Shown here: positions 53,028 through 56,908 of the stretch, in pieces
How the letters are laid out: each line of letters opens with the position of its first letter
Numbering within the stretch: the stretch's first letter is position 1
Source of the DNA: Pseudomonadota bacterium
GTDB taxonomy: Bacteria; Myxococcota_A; UBA9042; GCA-2863065
Assembly (NCBI GenBank): GCA_947498315.1
Contig: CANMLD010000006.1
Span: forward strand, 1 to 56,908
Length of the DNA: 56,908 nucleotides
Reading direction: 5' to 3'
The notes under the pieces: model-generated
The model's database searches: none
Told to the model about the DNA's origin: nothing
What the model saw: only the letters and a program-made list of their open reading frames with translations
Position numbers and translations under genes: made by a program

Positions 53028-54014
53028 TCAGTCCATCCCTGACGCCAGCGCCACGATAGCGTCGGGCCTCAACGCAAAGGCCTGATTGACCTCCACGCGG
53101 CTGGCGCACCAGCAGGTGGGGCAGCGCGCCGGGTTGAGGCTCAGGAAGGCCTTCTCGAAGCCGAGCGTCGCAGCGTCGAAGCTCTCCTCGTAGGCGCCCA
53201 TTCGGCCGCAGATCATGAGGCGGCCGGCCTGATCGACACGGCAGAAGAGGAAGCTCCCGGCGCAGGGGAGCGCGGGCGCATCGGGCCAGCCTCGCAGATA
53301 ACGCAATCCGGACAACGAGTTGGCTATGGGCGCGCCGAGACGTTTCTGCTTGATGAGGTGGTCGATGGTCTCGCGGTATCGTTCGAGAGGTGGTGCGATG
53401 GGGTTGTCGCCGCCGCCGCTGCCGAGACGCTCATTCTCGGCGGGCTGAAAGAAGACGGTGACGCGTTCGTGGCGCGCGAGGTCGAGGAGCGCGTCTTCGC
53501 CGCCGATGCTCTGGGCCGAGATGACGGCGGTGAGCCGACGCTTGATGTGCGAGTGTCGCTCTACGGCGCGGAGGGCGGCCACCACACCGTCGAAGGCACC
53601 GTCGCCTCGAATGCCGTCGTGGACATGCCGATCGCCGTCGAGCGAGATGGTGAGGGTCGAGAGGCCCGCGAGTCGATCGATATAGCGCGGGACGAGGGCG
53701 CCGTTGGAGTTGAGGTTGACCGCGATCCCGAGCTGGACGGCGTGGTCGATGAGCCCGACCATGTCCTTGCGGATGAGCGGCTCACCGCCCGTGAACACGA
53801 CACGACGCGTGCCCAGGCGGGCCATGTCGGTGAGCATCGCCTCGAGCTGTTCGGTCTCGAGGCGAGCGCCACGGCCGTCCCACCGGTCGCAATAAGCGCA
53901 GGCGTAGTTGCAGCGGTTCGTGACGACCATCGACACGACGAGCGGGACCTTGGAGCCGAGCACGCGCGCTCGTGCGAAGGTCATTCCGTGCTGGAATTTG
54001 CTGGCGATTCCCAC
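53028..54014 (-). CDS. Radical SAM protein with SPASM-like C-terminus
   Basis: A 328-residue radical SAM enzyme. The 4Fe-4S motif C-N-Y-A-C-A-Y-C is at 35-42. F-T-G-G-E-P-L and N-L-N-S-N-G follow at the usual distances. The C-terminus has further cysteines (P-C-A-G-S, M-I-C-G, C-P-T-C-W-C) that could hold a second cluster, as in SPASM or twitch domains. Substrate unknown; no small peptide precursor gene is evident next to it. The GTG at 54014 follows AGGAGG. It lies 40 bp after the pseudo-receiver gene. Confidence 0.9.
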   Translation of the reverse strand: MGIASKFQHGMTFARARVLGSKVPLVVSMVVTNRCNYACAYCDRWDGRGARLETEQLEAMLTDMARLGTRRVVFTGGEPLIRKDMVGLIDHAVQLGIAVNLNSNGALVPRYIDRLAGLSTLTISLDGDRHVHDGIRGDGAFDGVVAALRAVERHSHIKRRLTAVISAQSIGGEDALLDLARHERVTVFFQPAENERLGSGGGDNPIAPPLERYRETIDHLIKQKRLGAPIANSLSGLRYLRGWPDAPALPCAGSFLFCRVDQAGRLMICGRMGAYEESFDAATLGFEKAFLSLNPARCPTCWCASRVEVNQAFALRPDAIVALASGMD

Positions 54015-54054
54015 GGAGCCTCCTGGGAACTCAGGATAGCAGAGGCGTGGGCTG

Positions 54055-55041
54055 TCAGTCGTCGGCGAAGAGCTGGTCGGCTTCGTCAAAGGTGGGGACC
54101 TCGTACTCCGGGACGGCCTTGGACTCTTCGAGGTTGGGCCGTCCTGTCGGAGACTCGGTTGCAGGAACAGGAGCGCTTGCACGGTCGACCGGGCTGGGCG
54201 GCGGTGCCGGGGGTGCCAGCGGCGCCGTTGGTGGTTGTGGCGACGCGGGCGGAGTCGCCGCAGTGGAGGCCGGCCGCGTTGAGGGTGCGTCATCGGCGCC
54301 AGAGGGTGGCACTCGGAGCCCGGGAGGTGTGCTTCGGTTCGATGAGGTCGGTTGATCCGGCCACGCCGCGGTCGACACGGCGGGTGGTGGACCGCCGGGC
54401 GTCGATGGAGCGAGGCTGGGGCCCGGCCGCGCCGCTATGCGGGAGTCCTTGGCGCGCGGCATGCCCGGCTCGTCCCTCGCATCGAGAGGCCTCATAGCCC
54501 CATGAACGGAGTTCGAGTCCGAGGAAGGCGGTCGTGATGGACGCGGCGGGACCGGGTGAGAGTCGGATGAGGGTGGACGTGGCCCGCGTGCGAGCGCGTC
54601 CGTCGATGCGGAACGACCGGTAAACTCGCCGTCGCCGAGCGCACCGCTACGCCGCCGGGTGAAGGTCCCCGAGGCGGAATGAATGAGCGGATTAGCCCAC
54701 GCCGCGAGCGCGATGGTGTCAAGGGGCTCTGGGAGCCAAAGATTGAGACGCAACGAGCTCGCAAACTGCTTGCAGCGCTCGAGCTCTCCGGCGCGGCAAA
54801 GCGCGACGATGGGGACGATGCGACCAGCGGGGAGCTCTCGGAGGCGGGCAACATACGAGAGCTCAGCGAGCTGGTCTAGCCGAAGCTGGACCAACACCAG
54901 GGTCGTTGGATTCTTGTCGAAACGCTCGAGGACGTCGGACGCCCGGGCGGCGTGGTTCACCAGGTAGCCATGGCCGGTCGCCCACGAACCGAGGCCTTCC
55001 GGGATGCGAACTCCAACGACCAAAATGGATGGCTCACTCAT
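54055..55041 (-). CDS. Receiver-like protein lacking phospho-acceptor, with Pro-rich tail
   Basis: A 328-residue protein. Residues 1-118 have the alternating alpha/beta pattern of response regulator receivers (I-L-V-V-G at the first strand, I-V-P-I-V-A-L at the fourth). The acidic pair after strand 1 and the phospho-acceptor Asp after strand 3 are missing (L-V-L-V-Q-L-R), so it should not be phosphorylated. Residues 120-328 are a disordered Pro/Ser/Ala tail ending in an acidic stretch (F-D-E-A-D-Q-L-F-A-D-D) that could be a docking peptide. Strong binding site GGAGGTGA before the ATG at 55041. It follows the lipoprotein gene by 12 bp. Confidence 0.72.
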   Translation of the reverse strand: MSEPSILVVGVRIPEGLGSWATGHGYLVNHAARASDVLERFDKNPTTLVLVQLRLDQLAELSYVARLRELPAGRIVPIVALCRAGELERCKQFASSLRLNLWLPEPLDTIALAAWANPLIHSASGTFTRRRSGALGDGEFTGRSASTDALARGPRPPSSDSHPVPPRPSRPPSSDSNSVHGAMRPLDARDEPGMPRAKDSRIAARPGPSLAPSTPGGPPPAVSTAAWPDQPTSSNRSTPPGLRVPPSGADDAPSTRPASTAATPPASPQPPTAPLAPPAPPPSPVDRASAPVPATESPTGRPNLEESKAVPEYEVPTFDEADQLFADD

Positions 55042-55053
55042 CCGGTCACCTCC

Positions 55054-56100
55054 TCATGGGTCGAAGGCCACGGCGGTGCCACCCGCGCGCGAGATGCCGA
55101 ACGACACCTTTCCAGCACTCACCGGCGTTTCCCCCACGTTGACGCGGGAGACGGCGACGACTAGATAACCGCGCTCGATGCCGAGGAAGTTGGAGCCGAG
55201 GTCCGGGAGCTTGCCGAGCAGGGCCTTCGGGACCGATAGAGTGCCGGGATCACCATCGGCCGCGCACGCGATGATGGGCCCGGACGCCTGAGCGCTCTTC
55301 TCCGAGTCGTAGACGAAGAGATCGACGCGCATGAAGGTCGCCGTGTCGGCGGTCCACTTTACAGCGAGGTCGCCACTAGCACCGACCTTGTCGCTCGGGC
55401 TCGTCACGTTGACTTGCTTCGGGACGGTCACCTCCACGGTGAAGGCCGGCACCGATACGCCGCCGGCGGCCGTGGCGGCCACGACCGGAGACTGGGGAGT
55501 CAGCAAGGACGCCGTCGACTCTGGGAGCCCCGAGCCGTAACGAACGTAGCTCTCACCGACGGTCGTCGGCGTCAGGGTGACCACCTGCGAGAGCCCGGTG
55601 ATGGTGATGAGCCCGGCGTCGAGCGACGGGATGACCGCCCCTGGGGTGGCGGATCCGTCGGGGAGGAGCTGGCAGGGCCCCTCCACCTGCAAGGGCGCGG
55701 CCATCGGCGCGGGGACGGTGTCGATGCTCGCGGAGATGCTCGCGTTTTGGACCTGACTGGTCTCGACTTGAATGAGGAGTAGCCCTCCTTGCAGCGCGAG
55801 CACGGGCGGCCCGGCGTCCGGCTTGGGCGTGTCCTCCGCGTCCACGGCGATGTCCGGATTGCCGATGCCCACGTCGTCAGCGACGTCGGTGATCGACGTG
55901 TCCTCTTCCGTCACGGAGGTGTCGGCAATGTCGACGTCCTCACTCGTGTCGCTGACGTCGGTCGCGACGACGTCAGCGCCATTGGAGGCGTCCGAGTTCG
56001 GCACGACGCTCTTCCGCCCGCTTCGTGACGATGAGCAGGCGAGCGCGCCAGCGAGGAGCAGAACCGAAGCGGGAATGACGAAGGGAGACTGGCACCGCAT
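55054..56100 (-). CDS. Hypothetical lipoprotein with Asp-rich linker
   Basis: A 348-residue lipoprotein; function not recognised. The ATG at 56100 begins a signal peptide with lipobox A-L-A-C near residue 22. In-frame ATG codons at 56112, 56130 and 56136 also exist, the latter two inside the 22-bp repeat array; none has a clear binding site. A long Asp/Val/Thr linker is followed by beta-rich domains. It is the first gene of the minus-strand block. Confidence 0.78.
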   Translation of the reverse strand: MRCQSPFVIPASVLLLAGALACSSSRSGRKSVVPNSDASNGADVVATDVSDTSEDVDIADTSVTEEDTSITDVADDVGIGNPDIAVDAEDTPKPDAGPPVLALQGGLLLIQVETSQVQNASISASIDTVPAPMAAPLQVEGPCQLLPDGSATPGAVIPSLDAGLITITGLSQVVTLTPTTVGESYVRYGSGLPESTASLLTPQSPVVAATAAGGVSVPAFTVEVTVPKQVNVTSPSDKVGASGDLAVKWTADTATFMRVDLFVYDSEKSAQASGPIIACAADGDPGTLSVPKALLGKLPDLGSNFLGIERGYLVVAVSRVNVGETPVSAGKVSFGISRAGGTAVAFDP

Positions 56101-56124
56101 GAGGGAAACCATAAGGCAAGAGGG

Positions 56125-56256
56125 CCTCATGGACAACCCCAGGGGGCCTCATGGACAACCCCAGGGGGCCTCATGAACAACCCCAGGGAGCCTCATGGGC
56201 AACCCCAGGGAGCCTCATGGACAACCCCAGGGGGCCTCATGGACAACCCCAGGGGG
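56125..56256. repeat. 22-bp tandem repeat, six copies
   Basis: Six units of CCTCATGGACAACCCCAGGG plus two further G's, with variants at two or three positions (ATGAAC, ATGGGC, GGGAG). The array lies directly upstream of the lipoprotein gene start and downstream of the partial CBM9-like gene. Short open frames across it are products of the repeat. Confidence 0.95.
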
Positions 56257-56285
56257 GAAAGGGTTTTCCGGTGGGAACGCTCCGC

Positions 56286-56908
56286 TCAGTTGACGAAGAG
56301 CAGCGTCCCGAAGCGATCGAGGGCGTGAAAGTCGGGCCGAATCGGTGGACTAAAGGCCATGTAGTCGGCGTCGCCGGACGGGTGCAGGTCGATCCGAAAC
56401 GCATTGAAGCGCCAACGAGCTCCGGCTCGCGGTGGGCGATCGGGCGCGTGCTTCAGGCTTGCAAAGGGGATCTTCATCTCGGCACTCCAGCCACCATCAC
56501 GCGGCTCGACACGCGCTTCGAATCCGCTGAGCGTGTAGCGTTTGCTGCGCTCCAGGTTCTGTCGGTAACTCGGGAAGAGCGCATCGAACACGACGCCTTT
56601 GGGGCTCACCTGTAGCTCGTAATAGTGTCGCTCGTCGCCATCCGGGTCGAGGAAGAGCTCGAAGACGTCCTCGGTGTAGATGGGCTCGTCGCGTTGAGTG
56701 AGGGTGGCCACGAGTGACTCGTCGTCACCGTCGAACGCGAGATAGAGCGCGTCGTCGTCCCACAGCGCGCGGAGAGTGGCGGGCCGTGGCGCGGGCCCTC
56801 GTCCATCGGAACGACGAAACGGGGCGGAGCGCGACGAGAGCTGCCAGACCGCGTCGTCGAGCCGACCGTCCACGACCGGAGCGGCGGCGGTGCGGGTGAC
56901 CACCAACC
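56286..56908 (-). CDS. CBM9-like carbohydrate-binding domain protein, partial
   Basis: The 3' part of a gene whose start lies beyond the window; about 207 residues are visible. The sequence fits the family 9 carbohydrate-binding/DUF5916-like beta sandwich: V-D-G-R-L-D-D-A-V-W near the start, L-W-D-D-D-A-L-Y-L-A-F, D-V-F-E-L-F-L-D-P-D-G-D, Y-Y-E-L-Q-V-S-P-K-G and W-S-A-E-M-K-I-P-F. Many such proteins are single-domain secreted binders. A TTG in frame at 56906 is not a convincing start, so I treat the gene as cut by the window edge. Confidence 0.85.
   Translation of the reverse strand, partial: LVVTRTAAAPVVDGRLDDAVWQLSSRSAPFRRSDGRGPAPRPATLRALWDDDALYLAFDGDDESLVATLTQRDEPIYTEDVFELFLDPDGDERHYYELQVSPKGVVFDALFPSYRQNLERSKRYTLSGFEARVEPRDGGWSAEMKIPFASLKHAPDRPPRAGARWRFNAFRIDLHPSGDADYMAFSPPIRPDFHALDRFGTLLFVN

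Noticed and set aside
56151-56615. 154-codon plus-strand frame over the 22-bp repeat
   Set aside because: Its first part is the repeat and its second part is antisense to the CBM9-like gene.

Overview
The window is a high-GC stretch whose genes sit on both strands in closely packed blocks. Several features point to the Myxococcota (former Deltaproteobacteria). One surface protein ends in a MYXO-CTERM-like tail (Gly-Gly-Cys, a hydrophobic stretch, then an Arg cluster). Many lipoproteins have Asp/Ala/Thr/Val-rich linkers after the lipobox. There is a membrane-anchored Hanks-type kinase, and a -10 element of the TAAGGT kind. The species cannot be named from this sequence alone.

Layout. Positions 365-7354 hold a 2,329-residue cysteine-rich lipoprotein with about 46 four-cysteine repeats followed by six larger modules. 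It is followed by an MBL-fold hydrolase, a SMUG1-type uracil-DNA glycosylase, rpsU and a DUF4838-like lipoprotein. At 13.9-16.5 kb is a two-gene unit of a PD-(D/E)XK nuclease-like protein and a WYL regulator, overlapping by 4 bp. At 16.5-25 kb are a beta-hydroxyacid dehydrogenase, a DUF1993 protein, an 8-bp satellite, an M19-like lipoprotein and a kinase/pseudo-phosphatase pair. Positions 25-32 kb hold small enzymes, a glycosyltransferase, a kelch lipoprotein and hypothetical genes. Positions 32-38.5 kb hold a thioester alpha-2-macroglobulin, preceded by a glutathione S-transferase. At 39.4-46.2 kb a plus-strand block carries an RND exporter, a DUF2194 deacetylase-like protein, a small protein, a GH114-type hydrolase and a DUF502 membrane protein. 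From about 56.1 kb down to 46.2 kb a minus-strand block runs: lipoprotein, pseudo-receiver, radical SAM protein, manC, phosphohexomutase, gatC, gatA, gatB, mtnA. The last six are joined by 4-bp start/stop overlaps. The window ends inside a CBM9-like gene.

How the genes work together. The kinase and the phosphatase-like protein are 3 bp apart and may form a signalling or surface pair. The DUF2194 and GH114 proteins resemble the two catalytic halves of the exopolysaccharide protein PelA, encoded as neighbours. ManC and the phosphohexomutase supply GDP-mannose-type precursors and are translationally chained to the tRNA-dependent amidotransferase GatCAB. GatCAB implies indirect Gln- and/or Asn-tRNA charging.

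Repeats. The most unusual layer is non-coding. A palindromic element occurs four times; three copies lie between convergent genes, one supplies the stop codon of the SMUG1 gene and one supplies the last codons of the M19-like gene. There are also an 8-bp x 33 satellite, an 18-bp x 5 repeat that multiplies the gatC start site, and a 22-bp x 6 repeat. The best candidates for undescribed biology are the nuclease/WYL pair, the CC-repeat lipoprotein and the palindromic element.
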